From NCBI RefSeq assembly GCF_030250645.1, contig NZ_JASSVS010000003.1, positions 186,001-250,000 of the forward strand: a DNA stretch of 64,000 nt, written 5' to 3'. This DNA is from Marinobacter azerbaijanicus (lineage in GTDB: Bacteria > Pseudomonadota > Gammaproteobacteria > Pseudomonadales > Oleiphilaceae). The notes beneath the pieces are model-generated. The model saw only the letters and a program-made list of their open reading frames with translations, searched no databases and was not told the origin of the DNA. Both the position numbers and the translations under genes were made by a program. Positions 19,815 through 29,296 of the stretch are shown one piece after another (the stretch's first letter is position 1; each line of letters opens with the position of its first letter).

Positions 19815-20774
19815 ATGCAGCGCCGCGACTTTCTTTTTTTAGCGATAGCTTCCGGCCTTTCTGTGGCCGGATTGGCCGGCTGCAGCAGGTCCGGCCCCAT
19901 CACGTTCGGCGTTCACCCCTGGATCGGTTATGAGCCTCTTTATCTGGCACGGGATTTTGGCTGGCTTCCGGAGTCCATTGTGCTCAGAACCGGTTCCTCT
20001 GCTAAAGACTCCATGAACGGGCTCATCTCCGGTGAGCTGGATGGCGCAGCCTTGACACTGGACGAAACCATACGGGTCTGGTCACAAGGGGTTGAGCTGG
20101 TCGTTGTAGCCGTTACCAATGTGTCTGCAGGCGCGGATGTCCTGGTTACCCGCCCGCACATTGCCGAGCTGGCTGACCTCAGGGGCCAGCGGGTAGCGGT
20201 GGAACTGAGCGGGGTTTCCGGCACCATGCTGCTGAAGATCCTTGAGGTTGCCGGCCTGCACACCGACGATATAACCAGGATTGATCTGCCAATCAGTCAG
20301 CATGCAGAGGCCTGGTCACGGGGTGATATTGACGCATCTGTCAGTTACGAGCCCACGGCATCCGCCCTTGTGAGAGCAGGCGGAGTCCGACTGTTTGACA
20401 GCCGTGAAATGCCAGAAACCATATTTGATGTCCTTGTGGTCACCCGAGAAAAAGCGCGCAGCAGCCCGGGCGCAGTTCGCGATCTGGTGGCGGCTCATTT
20501 TAACGGATTGCGCCACCTGGTCCGAAGCATGCACGACGCTGTCTATCGGATTGCAAACCGGCAGGACATCCAGCCGGAGGACGTGCGCAGTGCTCTGGCA
20601 ACGGTGATGCTGCCGGACCTGGCGGCGAATCAACGCTACCTCGCCGCATCCGGCCGGGTGGAAACCATCGCCCGCTCGCTTTCTCGGCACTTGCGGCGTG
20701 AAGGAATGATCAGTAACGAGTTCGAATTACCGCGCCTGTGCGATCCTGCTTTCCTGCCCAGGAGGGTTCTTTGA
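19815..20774 (+). CDS. ABC-type substrate-binding lipoprotein (nitrate/sulfonate/taurine-like)
   Basis: A 319-residue extracytoplasmic solute-binding protein. The N-terminus has a Tat-like signature QRRDFL, a hydrophobic stretch and a lipobox LAGC, so it is probably a lipid-anchored periplasmic protein. The mature part (FGVHPWIGYEPLYLARDFGW) matches the NitT/TauT binding-protein family. There are no ABC permease or ATPase genes next to it. Instead its stop overlaps the start of a binding-protein/PAS/GGDEF gene (TTGA), so it may feed a signalling protein rather than a transporter. Start ATG 19815 has only a weak ribosome site. Confidence 0.75.
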   Translation: MQRRDFLFLAIASGLSVAGLAGCSRSGPITFGVHPWIGYEPLYLARDFGWLPESIVLRTGSSAKDSMNGLISGELDGAALTLDETIRVWSQGVELVVVAVTNVSAGADVLVTRPHIAELADLRGQRVAVELSGVSGTMLLKILEVAGLHTDDITRIDLPISQHAEAWSRGDIDASVSYEPTASALVRAGGVRLFDSREMPETIFDVLVVTREKARSSPGAVRDLVAAHFNGLRHLVRSMHDAVYRIANRQDIQPEDVRSALATVMLPDLAANQRYLAASGRVETIARSLSRHLRREGMISNEFELPRLCDPAFLPRRVL

Positions 20775-23050
20775 GCGTTCGCAAGCATTTCTGTCTTCTG
20801 GCCATGCTGTTCGCCGTTGAGTGTCTGACAGCTACGGTTGTCACTGCCGGGGAAACACTTACCTTTGGTGTGTTCGCCTATCGGCCCGAGAGCATTATTC
20901 GTGACCGGTATGAGCCTCTGGCTCGCTACCTCTCCGAAGAGGCAGGCGTAGAAGTGGAGCTTGCAGTGCTGAATCAGGAGAACATGAGCCGGGCCATCGC
21001 CGCCAACAGGCTGGATTTTTTTCTGACCAATCCCAGTCATTTTCTGCTTATACGCAGTGAACGAAGCCTTACTGGTGTCCTGGCAACCCTGGTCAGGCGT
21101 TCCGGGGATACTGCCACTGCGAGCCTGGGTGGTGTTATTTTCACCAGGGCCGGGCGTAAGGATATCCATAGCCTTGAAGACGTTGAAGGTAAGAGCATTG
21201 CCTCGCCGGGAGTGCATTTTCTGGGGGGGTATCAGGCCCAGGCACTGGAGCTTCTGGAGGCAGGCGTTGATATTCGGCGAACGAACCGGGTTCGATTCGT
21301 CGACACCCACGACAGGGTTGTCCGCTCCGTGCTTGCGGGGGATTCGGACGTCGGATTTATTCGCACCAGTATCCTGGAAGAGATGGCCCTGACCAATCCT
21401 GAACTCCTCGGGCAGGTAAAGATTTTGAACCGGCAGGCCCTGGCAGGATTTCCCTATACTGTGTCCACTCGCCTATACCCCGAGTGGCCGCTGGTGGCTC
21501 TGCCCCATGTTAATGAGAGGGACGCTCGCAGGGTCGCGTCGGCATTGTTTGCCATTGAGCCTGAAGATGAGGCCGCCATGGCGGCAGGTATTGCCGGATT
21601 CTCTCCACCGGCGGATTACCAGTCGGTTGAGTACCTGACCCGGACATTGCGCGTGCCCCCGTATGATCAGATGCCGCGGGTGACCTGGTTGGACGTTCTT
21701 CACCAGTACCGGGTCTGGGTCTTTACCATTGCGATGCTGGTTCTTCTGCTGATTGCGAGCTCCCTTTGGCTCGGCAAGAGTAAGCGCCTGCTGACGGCGG
21801 AGCAGAAACGCCTGAGGCAGCTCATCCGCAGCTGGCCTCAACCGGCATTACTGATTCTGGACGGTGTTTTTGTAGATACCAATCGCGCAGCGGTGGATCT
21901 GCTCCGTTACTCCGCGAATGCATCACTTCAGGGCAAGAACCTTGCCGTCTTTTCACCACAGTTACAGCCAGACGGGCAGATCTCCAGACAGAAGATGGAA
22001 AAGCTCCTGGAGCGGGTGAGGGGTGGTCATGTGGAACAGTGTGAATGGATGTTGCACCGCTCGGACGGATCGCAGGTCTGGGTTGACATGACCATGGCGC
22101 CAGTTCAGGGGGAAACGGAAGCCGAGACGGTTATTCTCTGCGCCTGGTATGACATAACCAGGCGAAAGCAGGCTGAGCAGCGTCAACGCCTGGCAGCAAG
22201 TGTTTTCGTTCACGCTCGCGAGGCGATTTTTATTACCGATGGCCAGGGCATTGTGATTGATGTGAACGATGCCTACCTGGAAATCACCGGGCTATCGCGT
22301 AGTCGGGCTCTCGGGCGTTTGCCGCCGTTGCCGCTGGAAGAGGGGAGCGGCGTCTTCGCCAGTGCCCGCAGCCAGGGCTTCTGGTCGGGAGAGTTTTCCT
22401 GCAGACATCACAATGGCGAGACCCTGGTTCTGGCTGTGACCATCAGCAGTGTCAGCGGGGACCATGGTGAAATCTCTCATTTTGTAGGCATTTTCAGCGA
22501 CATCAGCAGGCTCAAGGAACAGGAGCATAAACTACGGGTAATGGCTCATTATGATGCCCTGACAGGCCTGCCAAACCGGGTGCTGTTTGCTGACCGCCTG
22601 CACCAGGCCATGGCCCTGACCCGCCGACAGAGTGCCAGGCTGGCAGTGGTTTACGTTGATCTGGACGAGTTCAAGCCGGTAAACGATGCCTTTGGACACG
22701 ATGCCGGTGACCAGCTGCTGGTGGAGATAGCCTCGCGGATGCGCGCCGTGCTCCGGGAAGAGGATACCCTTGCCCGGCTGGGAGGAGACGAGTTTGCGGC
22801 CATCGTGATGAACATTCAGCAGGAGACTTCACTGGAGAGCCTACTGGTGCGCCTGCTGGACCGTGTAGCCGAGCCCGCCTGGGTTGCCAATCACAGCGTG
22901 GAAGTATCGGCCAGCATTGGCTATACCTTGTACCCGCAGTCCGAAGATCTGGATGGGGATCAGCTGCTGCGCCAGGCGGATCAGGCCATGTACCAGGCCA
23001 AGCATCAGGGCCGTAACCGTTACGTCCGGTTTACCATTCCCCCTTCGTGA
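20771..23050 (+). CDS. PhnD-like sensor with two PAS domains and a GGDEF diguanylate cyclase
   Basis: A 759-residue membrane protein predicted to make cyclic di-GMP in response to a periplasmic ligand. Order: signal peptide (1-25), a phosphate/phosphonate-type binding domain (about 28-285), one membrane helix (about 320-340), two PAS domains (about 365-480 and 490-600), then GGDEF with an intact active site GGDEF at 671-675 and an inhibitory RxxD (REED) five residues before it. There is no EAL domain. The TTG start at 20771 is set by GGAGGG six nt upstream and overlaps the preceding stop. Its tail overlaps the convergent Na/Pi gene by 31 nt. Confidence 0.85.
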   Translation: MSVRKHFCLLAMLFAVECLTATVVTAGETLTFGVFAYRPESIIRDRYEPLARYLSEEAGVEVELAVLNQENMSRAIAANRLDFFLTNPSHFLLIRSERSLTGVLATLVRRSGDTATASLGGVIFTRAGRKDIHSLEDVEGKSIASPGVHFLGGYQAQALELLEAGVDIRRTNRVRFVDTHDRVVRSVLAGDSDVGFIRTSILEEMALTNPELLGQVKILNRQALAGFPYTVSTRLYPEWPLVALPHVNERDARRVASALFAIEPEDEAAMAAGIAGFSPPADYQSVEYLTRTLRVPPYDQMPRVTWLDVLHQYRVWVFTIAMLVLLLIASSLWLGKSKRLLTAEQKRLRQLIRSWPQPALLILDGVFVDTNRAAVDLLRYSANASLQGKNLAVFSPQLQPDGQISRQKMEKLLERVRGGHVEQCEWMLHRSDGSQVWVDMTMAPVQGETEAETVILCAWYDITRRKQAEQRQRLAASVFVHAREAIFITDGQGIVIDVNDAYLEITGLSRSRALGRLPPLPLEEGSGVFASARSQGFWSGEFSCRHHNGETLVLAVTISSVSGDHGEISHFVGIFSDISRLKEQEHKLRVMAHYDALTGLPNRVLFADRLHQAMALTRRQSARLAVVYVDLDEFKPVNDAFGHDAGDQLLVEIASRMRAVLREEDTLARLGGDEFAAIVMNIQQETSLESLLVRLLDRVAEPAWVANHSVEVSASIGYTLYPQSEDLDGDQLLRQADQAMYQAKHQGRNRYVRFTIPPS

Positions 23051-24636
23051 GAATCACCGTTAAGCAGCTCTGTCGCTGGCTGCCAGGCCAGGGACTTGTA
23101 CCACTGGTCGCAAAGCCGCCGCACTGAGCTCAGTGTGTCCAGGGTGCGCTCTCCGGCAATCGGTGACAGCTGCCCTTTGACGATCATGCCGAGCATGCGT
23201 GACTTGAGCATGTGATAGGTCTTCTCGGTTTCGTTAAATTTCTCTGGCGTGGACTCATTGGCTGACACCAGCTCCCGCAGCAGATCCACATACCCTTCAA
23301 GCTGTTCCGAAAGGCCGGCCAGCTGGGGCAGCTTCCGGGACTCCCGCAACTGCAACAGGGCGGGAGCCAGGTTCACGGACTCTGCCAGGTAGCGGCAGTT
23401 CAGAATTGTTCTGGTCAGGGCGTCTACGGTTGTCGGATGCATCTTCTCTGCACGCAATCTGGAGATGTAGTCGGCAATGGACTGGTTGAGACTCAGGCAG
23501 GCATCTGATTTCGGGCGTATCTGCGCAGGCTTGAGATCTTCACGATCCAGGCACACCCGCAGCAACCCGCGGTTCAGGTCAATCAGGCGTTTCATTTCCT
23601 GATCAACAGCACCAACGGCCAGCTCTGGTGTGGCAATCAGAGTGTTGTCGAGAAAGCGGGGCCTGGCGTCACCCTCCTCTTTACTGCGGAACAGCCCACC
23701 GAGCATCCGCGCCAATCCTGGCAGGAGCGGAAGCATAATGGCTGCGCCGAGCAGATTGAAAAGGGTGTGGAAAATCGCAAGTGATATGGCCGCATTGGTA
23801 TCGAGCTCCAGCCATCTCGTCACCGCGGCGACAATCCACAGCATCAGTGGAAGAATCAGTACAGCAATGGCGCCGGTAACCAGATTGAACACGACGTGGC
23901 CCAGGGCGAGGCGCCTGGCGTTCGCTGTTGCCTTGAGTACGGCGATGGCCGCGGTGGAGGTGGTCCCGAGGTTGGCCCCGATCACAGCTGCGGCCGCGTC
24001 CTGAAGTGACAGAAGGTTGCTTGCTGCCGCGCTGAGGATGATAGCTAGGGCTGCACTTGAGGATTGCGTGAGCACCGTCGCCAGAAATCCGGACAGAATG
24101 AAAAGGGGAAGACCGAGGCCGTGGCCGAGGACTTCCGTGCTGTCCAGGCCTGCGGTCAGTTGCCCAAGAGATTCCTTCAATATCGAGAGCCCGAGGAAAA
24201 ACAGCGCAAAACCTGCCAGTGCTTCTCCCAGGGACTGGTTCTTCTGTTCGTTACTCAGCAGTTTTATGGCCATACCGACAGCCAGCAGAGGCATGGCGAA
24301 TGCCTCAATCCTGAAGCCGAAACCGACAAGGCTTACCAGCCAGCCTGTCATGGTGGTGCCCACGTTGGCACCGAAGACAACTCCGAGGGATTGAGCAAGG
24401 GTGAGTAGGCCGGCGTTAACAAAACCTATGGAAGCAACCGTCACGGCACTCGACGACTGAACGATGCCAGTGATCAGGATACCCGCCGCGAACCCGCGTA
24501 GAGGCGTTCTGGTCCAATGGCCCAGCATGTGTCGAAGATGATGCCCGGCAGCGCTCTTGAGGCCATTGGTCATCATTTCCATGGCCAGCAGGAAAAGGGC
24601 AAGGCCACCAAGGGTCTGGAACAGGGTTGCTGTCAT
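23020..24636 (-). CDS. Na+/phosphate cotransporter with C-terminal PhoU-like domain
   Basis: A 538-residue transporter of the NptA/PNaS family. Two inverted membrane repeats each contain the QSSSA signature (VQSSSAVTVASIGF and TQSSSAALAIILSA). Residues about 345-530 are a soluble helical PhoU-like region. The likely role is sodium-driven phosphate movement with cytoplasmic regulation. ATG at 24636 is preferred over GTG four codons earlier; neither has a clear ribosome site. It lies 69 nt after the HD-GYP gene in the same direction, and its 3' end overlaps the GGDEF gene by 31 nt. Confidence 0.87.
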   Translation of the reverse strand: MTATLFQTLGGLALFLLAMEMMTNGLKSAAGHHLRHMLGHWTRTPLRGFAAGILITGIVQSSSAVTVASIGFVNAGLLTLAQSLGVVFGANVGTTMTGWLVSLVGFGFRIEAFAMPLLAVGMAIKLLSNEQKNQSLGEALAGFALFFLGLSILKESLGQLTAGLDSTEVLGHGLGLPLFILSGFLATVLTQSSSAALAIILSAAASNLLSLQDAAAAVIGANLGTTSTAAIAVLKATANARRLALGHVVFNLVTGAIAVLILPLMLWIVAAVTRWLELDTNAAISLAIFHTLFNLLGAAIMLPLLPGLARMLGGLFRSKEEGDARPRFLDNTLIATPELAVGAVDQEMKRLIDLNRGLLRVCLDREDLKPAQIRPKSDACLSLNQSIADYISRLRAEKMHPTTVDALTRTILNCRYLAESVNLAPALLQLRESRKLPQLAGLSEQLEGYVDLLRELVSANESTPEKFNETEKTYHMLKSRMLGMIVKGQLSPIAGERTLDTLSSVRRLCDQWYKSLAWQPATELLNGDSHEGGMVNRT

Positions 24637-24705
24637 TTGCGGGTGCACGAATCTGAAGTGAGAGTATTCTGAGCTTAGCAGAACCCCTGTGGGTGCCGTT
24701 GGCGC

Positions 24706-25914
24706 TCAGACAAGAAATTTGCGGACATCGACTTTGTATTCGGCCGGATCAACGGCTCGCAGTATACGGTCCTGGGTGCCGGGTCTGGCGAGATCCAGGG
24801 TGTCGACCGTGATCGGCATACGGAAGCGGGTGTTGTACATGACACGAACCACGGGTAGTCGCTGGTCTTCGTCATTGGTCTCCACCACAACCCCGAGACG
24901 CCCGCTTTCCAGAAGCACCAGGGATCCAATGGGGTAGAGGCCGACACAACGGATGAATTCCCTCACCAGTGCGGGATCCAGATGGCTTCCGCTCCATTCC
25001 AGCAGCTTCTTGAGACCTTGCGTGGGTGTCAAGCCCTTATGATAGACGCGGTCTGAGGTGATGGCGTCATAGACGTCGGTGATCGCCACCATGCGACCGT
25101 AAATGGATATTTCGTCGCCCCTGAGTCCTTCCGGGTAGCCACTTCCGTCCAGCCGTTCGTGGTGCTCAGCCGCCGTAATGATGGTCAGTTCACCAATTCC
25201 CTCTGTAGACTTCAGTATATCCCTGGAGTGCCGGGCATGGGCTTTCATGACCTCGAATTCCTCGGAGGTCAGCCTTCCCGGTTTATGCAGAATCTCGTCC
25301 GGTGTAAGTATCTTGCCGATGTCATGGAGCAGTGCGCCGACAATGGTTTGGTGCAGCACATCCGGTGGCAGTTTGCGGAAGTTGCCGAAGAGGGACATCA
25401 ACACACTGAGATTCACAGAATGCTCGAGGAGGTAGTTGTCCTTTTCGCGGATACGGCCAAGGCAACTGAGTGCGTTGGCGTTGCGGAAAACGGAGCTCTG
25501 GAGCTCATCAGCCAATTGATGAATGGGGGCGATATCAATGGCGCCACCAATTTTTACGCTTTGCATCAGGTTGCTCACCAGGCCCTGGGCCTGGGTATGA
25601 ACCTGCTGGGCAAAGAGCATTTCCTCGGCCACCGTGACCTGCCTGAACACGCCGGGTTTCTGCTCGCCAGCGCTTTGAAGGGCTTTCTCGTTGCGGTGTT
25701 CCACTTCATGAGCCGGCTCGGAGTCCTGGGAGTCCAGGCCCCTGGAAACATCGATATAGACGTGGTCCACCCCCATCCGGCGGATTTTTTCGATGGTTTC
25801 CTCTTTCTTGATCACGCCGCGACGACGCTGGGTGTTGTGAGGAATCCAGTCGTTGTTCAGGTCGGTGATGTACATGCCGACCCTGAGGGCCGATACGGGG
25901 ATACGTTTGATCAT
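24706..25914 (-). CDS. HD-GYP domain cyclic di-GMP phosphodiesterase
   Basis: A 402-residue soluble protein. The N-terminal DUF3391-type segment (IPVSALRVGMYITDL) is followed by an HD-GYP domain (about 165-350) with EHSVN, the metal-binding LLHDIGKI, HHERLDGSGYPEGLRG and the family GYP motif. This predicts hydrolysis of c-di-GMP to pGpG or GMP. Its start overlaps the tatD stop by 4 nt (ATGA), so they are coupled. Placement opposite a GGDEF protein suggests local c-di-GMP turnover, which is inference. Confidence 0.9.
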   Translation of the reverse strand: MIKRIPVSALRVGMYITDLNNDWIPHNTQRRRGVIKKEETIEKIRRMGVDHVYIDVSRGLDSQDSEPAHEVEHRNEKALQSAGEQKPGVFRQVTVAEEMLFAQQVHTQAQGLVSNLMQSVKIGGAIDIAPIHQLADELQSSVFRNANALSCLGRIREKDNYLLEHSVNLSVLMSLFGNFRKLPPDVLHQTIVGALLHDIGKILTPDEILHKPGRLTSEEFEVMKAHARHSRDILKSTEGIGELTIITAAEHHERLDGSGYPEGLRGDEISIYGRMVAITDVYDAITSDRVYHKGLTPTQGLKKLLEWSGSHLDPALVREFIRCVGLYPIGSLVLLESGRLGVVVETNDEDQRLPVVRVMYNTRFRMPITVDTLDLARPGTQDRILRAVDPAEYKVDVRKFLV

Positions 25915-26720
25915 TGCCCCTGGAAGAACGTCCTCAGGCTATTGTCATAGGTGGTAGCCAATACGTCCTCCAGCGGTAGTTGCTTCACTTCGGCGATTTT
26001 TTCAGCAACAAAGGGAATATAGAAGGGTGCGTTTTCCTTGCCGCGATAGGGTACCGGAGTCAGGAATGGCGCATCCGTTTCCAGAAGGATCTGTCCAATG
26101 GGCGCCATGCGCACAATATCCCGCACGTTTTCTGCCTTGTTGAACGTGGTGATGCCGTTAAAACCCAGGCACCAGCCTTCATCCAGGGCATATTGCGCCA
26201 GCCCGGGGCCGGACGTGAAGCTGTGGATCACACCACGGCGCTTGAGGGTGCCCTCGAACTCTTTCAGGATATCAATGGTATCCTCATCGGCTTCACGGCT
26301 GTGGATAACCACCGGTCGGTCCGTGTCGCAGGCGATCTGCAGTTGACGGCGAAAAACCTCGCGCTGGACGTTACGGTCCGCGTTGTCGTAGAAGTAATCC
26401 AGACCGATTTCTCCCACGGCAACGATCTTGTCGTCGACGACATGGGCGCGGATTTCACTTTCGGCGGCGTCGGAATACTTCTCGGCATCGTGGGGGTGAA
26501 CGCCTTGTGTGCCATATACCCAGGGTGCACTCTGGCTCAGTTCACGAACCGTGGCCAGGTTTTCCGGTGACACGGCAATGGTGATCACCCGCTCGATATT
26601 GACCCGCCGCGCTTCGGCCAGAGTTTCCTCCAGGGGGCGCTCCTTGAGGTAATCCAGGTGGCAGTGGGTTTCGATAATGGGCTGATCGAAAACGGGAATC
26701 TCGCGACGCTTTTTACTCAT
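25911..26720 (-). CDS. TatD family metal-dependent hydrolase (YcfH-like)
   Basis: A 269-residue cytoplasmic enzyme of the amidohydrolase/TIM-barrel fold, probably a DNase or RNA-processing enzyme. Metal ligands are visible in ETHCHLDYL, the GQGVHPHD-like stretch TQGVHPHDAEKY, VGEIGLDYF, VVIHSREADEDT and LLETDAPFL. Length is normal. The usual gammaproteobacterial neighbours (holB, pilZ) are absent; instead it begins an operon with the HD-GYP and Na/Pi genes. Confidence 0.9.
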   Translation of the reverse strand: MSKKRREIPVFDQPIIETHCHLDYLKERPLEETLAEARRVNIERVITIAVSPENLATVRELSQSAPWVYGTQGVHPHDAEKYSDAAESEIRAHVVDDKIVAVGEIGLDYFYDNADRNVQREVFRRQLQIACDTDRPVVIHSREADEDTIDILKEFEGTLKRRGVIHSFTSGPGLAQYALDEGWCLGFNGITTFNKAENVRDIVRMAPIGQILLETDAPFLTPVPYRGKENAPFYIPFVAEKIAEVKQLPLEDVLATTYDNSLRTFFQGQ

Positions 26721-26837
26721 TGTCGGGTTTTTAACTCCATCGCAACCATGGCATTGGCTGCTATCCTGAGAACTTGGTCACGATAGTTTATCAGCTTGTT
26801 CGATTGTTGACCTGCATCGCTGTGATAGGGGCTCTGG

Positions 26838-27668
26838 ATGAATAAGACGGACTTTGCCAGAAACTGGTGTTTTGACCCGGACAGACCGCAGTTCCGGAAA
26901 TACCCTTCCCTGCTGGAAGATGACTCGGCTCTGCCCGGCCTTGAGGCGAGTCTTGAAGAGATTGGCGAGTTCCAGCGCCGGCTCTGGGCAAACCGGGAAA
27001 GAGCGCTGCTGATTATTGTCCATGGGCCGGATACCAGCGGCAAAGACAGCCTTATCCGGACACTGGCAACCTATGCCGACCCTGCCGGCTTTCACGCCTG
27101 GTCGTTCGGCCGCCCCGAGGGAGCGGAAAAAAGACATGACTTTCTCTGGAGGGTAACGCCGTTTCTGCCCGGGTTTGGCGAGATGGTGGCCTTCAACAGA
27201 AGTCATCATGAGGCGGTTATCGCTGAACGCGTGTGGCCGGTACACCACGAGGATAGTTATCGGTGGGAAAACCGGTACCGTTCGATTCGGGGTTTCGAGC
27301 GGCACCTGACCGAAGAAGGCACAACGTTGGTGAAGATATGGCTGAATCTCTCGGAAGACGAACACCGTCGTCGATTATTGAAGCGTCTGGACAAGCCCCG
27401 GAAACGCTGGAAATTTGATGAATCCGATATTGATGGCTGGGAAAAGCGCAAACAGTACGAAGCATTCGCCGAAGAGGCGATTGCCGCAACTCACACCGAC
27501 AACGCCCCCTGGTTTATCGTGCCGGGCGATCGAAAACCCCAGGCCCGCGCTATTGTGGCAGGAATACTGGCGGAAACACTGCAGCAAATGGCGCCGGAAT
27601 ACCCCAGGGAAGATTCAGAGGTATTGGAAAAATATCGACGCCTGTTGGCCAGAAATGGCGTGAAGTAA
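26838..27668 (+). CDS. Polyphosphate kinase 2 family protein
   Basis: A 276-residue P-loop enzyme transferring phosphate between polyphosphate and nucleotides. Walker A is GPDTSGKDS (Lys69); Walker B region has FNRSHHEAVIAERV, where canonical PPK2 proteins have a tryptophan-tyrosine pair after FNRS; the lid contains RKRWKFDESD. Which nucleotide is used (AMP, ADP, GDP) cannot be read from the sequence. It is divergent from tatD and sits 18 nt before dadA, so co-transcription is possible. Confidence 0.82.
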   Translation: MNKTDFARNWCFDPDRPQFRKYPSLLEDDSALPGLEASLEEIGEFQRRLWANRERALLIIVHGPDTSGKDSLIRTLATYADPAGFHAWSFGRPEGAEKRHDFLWRVTPFLPGFGEMVAFNRSHHEAVIAERVWPVHHEDSYRWENRYRSIRGFERHLTEEGTTLVKIWLNLSEDEHRRRLLKRLDKPRKRWKFDESDIDGWEKRKQYEAFAEEAIAATHTDNAPWFIVPGDRKPQARAIVAGILAETLQQMAPEYPREDSEVLEKYRRLLARNGVK

Positions 27669-27686
27669 ATCCAAAGGAGTGAGCTT

Positions 27687-28958
27687 ATGCATATAGCAGT
27701 GGTGGGAGGCGGCGTGGTTGGCGTAACCACGGCCTATGAACTGAACCGCCGGGGTCATCAGGTAACTGTGTTGGAACGTCACGGTATAGCCGGTAACGAA
27801 ACCAGCAAGGGCAATGCCGCCCAACGCTCATACGGTGTGGTGTATCCCTGGGCCGACCCCTCCATGGTATTGAAGGCCATACCCTGGCTGTTCAGGAAAG
27901 ATGGCCCATTGAAAATGCGGGTTCCGCCATCCATGAAAACCCTGCGGTTCATGTTCGCCACTCTGCGTTATGCCCGGGCGCCCGGCCTGTTTGGCCTCAA
28001 CAAGCGTGCAATGCTCCGGCTTGGTATCCACAGCCGAATTCGTTTCCTGGCACTGGAAGAGGCGCTGGATTTGAACTTTGACGGCGACCATCAGGGCCTT
28101 CTCCACCTCGCCAGCACCCCGGAAGCCCTTGAAAGCTATCGCCATACTCAACAGTTGCTCAACGAGCTTGGCATTGCTTCTCGCCTGTTAACCCCGGAGC
28201 AGGTTCGCGAAGCCGAACCCGGTATGACCGGTAACGGTCCGCTTTTCGGTGCCCTGAGCTATCACACCGACGGCACCGGTGACTGCCATCTGTTCTCCCG
28301 CGAGCTGGCCAAGGCCTGCGAATCGAAGGGTGTAAGCTTCCGCTACAACACGGAAACCGAACACCTCCGCTTCGATGATCGCCGGGTCACCGGCGTTGCC
28401 GTTCGCAATAAAGATGGCAAGGCGGTTACCGTTGAGGCTGACGCCGTGGTGATCTGTGCCGGCTGCTGGTCAGCAGATCTGACCCTCCCTCTGGGCCTCG
28501 AACTGCCTATCTATCCAGTCAAGGGCTATAGCTTCACCGTACCCCTGAAAGACCCGGACCGGGCTCCGGTTTCCACTGTCCATGACGACAACTACAAGGT
28601 GGTTTCTACCCGGCTGGGCAACCGCCTGCGGGCCTCCGGTTTCGTGGAGCTGGCGGACTTCAACCGTGATATCCCTGAAGCCCGTCTGGCCACTATCCGT
28701 AAATCCGTGGAATCCCGATTCCCGGGGTGTGCGGATCTTATGGCCGCGGAAACCTGGACCGGTTTCCGCCCGATGACGCCGGATGGTCCTCCCATCATTG
28801 GTCACGGGCCCCGGGAAAATCTGTTTCTCAATACCGGTCACGGTACCTTTGGCTGGACCCTGTCGGCGGGCAGTGCGGATGTGATTGCCCAGCTGATCGA
28901 CGGGGAGGAGCCTTCGGTTTGCCTTGATGCATTCAGGCCTGGGCGGTTTTCTGAGTGA
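27687..28958 (+). CDS. dadA: D-amino acid dehydrogenase
   Basis: A 423-residue FAD-dependent dehydrogenase that deaminates D-amino acids (mainly D-alanine) and feeds electrons to the respiratory chain. The dinucleotide fold VVGGGVVGVTTAY begins at residue 5, followed by the family stretch GNAAQRSYGVVYPWADP; a second FAD-binding region is NTGHGTFGWTLSAGS near the end. AAGGAG seven nt before ATG supports the start. No dadX racemase is adjacent. Two palindromic elements lie downstream. Confidence 0.92.
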   Translation: MHIAVVGGGVVGVTTAYELNRRGHQVTVLERHGIAGNETSKGNAAQRSYGVVYPWADPSMVLKAIPWLFRKDGPLKMRVPPSMKTLRFMFATLRYARAPGLFGLNKRAMLRLGIHSRIRFLALEEALDLNFDGDHQGLLHLASTPEALESYRHTQQLLNELGIASRLLTPEQVREAEPGMTGNGPLFGALSYHTDGTGDCHLFSRELAKACESKGVSFRYNTETEHLRFDDRRVTGVAVRNKDGKAVTVEADAVVICAGCWSADLTLPLGLELPIYPVKGYSFTVPLKDPDRAPVSTVHDDNYKVVSTRLGNRLRASGFVELADFNRDIPEARLATIRKSVESRFPGCADLMAAETWTGFRPMTPDGPPIIGHGPRENLFLNTGHGTFGWTLSAGSADVIAQLIDGEEPSVCLDAFRPGRFSE

Positions 28959-29296
28959 CTTTTGGCTTTGGGTGTAAGAGGCCTTCCGGGGCCCCTTCCC
29001 GAGATACGCTGTGAATACGTCCATGTACGCTCGACGAAAACATCCATGTTTTCGACGATCTCGTGAAGGGGCCCCGAAAGGCCTCCCATAGCTCACAGGT
29101 GCCTAAGACAGGGTCATCGTGGAATTTACAGTCGGCTTCACCATGGCGCTGAAGATCAGTCGTTTTTCGGTGAAGACGATACAGAAGTCCGATCGAGAGC
29201 GGGAACGGCATTCTGAAAAGTTTGGGCAGAGGACGGGTAAGGCTTTCCAGGATCGTCAAAAACAGGGATGTTTTTGTCGAGCGTACAGGGATGTAT
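28959..29296. other. dadA to yjtD intergenic region, mostly palindromic DNA
   Basis: The 338 nt between the convergent stops consist of copy B, about 140 nt of unremarkable sequence (29086-29226) and the left part of copy C. Open frames here translate the palindromes and are not genes. Confidence 0.7.
28978..29085. repeat. Long palindromic element, copy B
   Basis: Arms at 28978-29005 and 29058-29085 (28 nt, two mismatches; GAGGCCTTCCGGGGCCCC...) surround a 52-nt centre. Read on the minus strand, the centre contains CATGGATG and GAGCGTACATGGACGTATTC, matching copy A, so this copy is inverted relative to A. An inner stem CGAAAACAT/ATGTTTTCG is also present. It lies 20 nt after the dadA stop. 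Confidence 0.88.
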
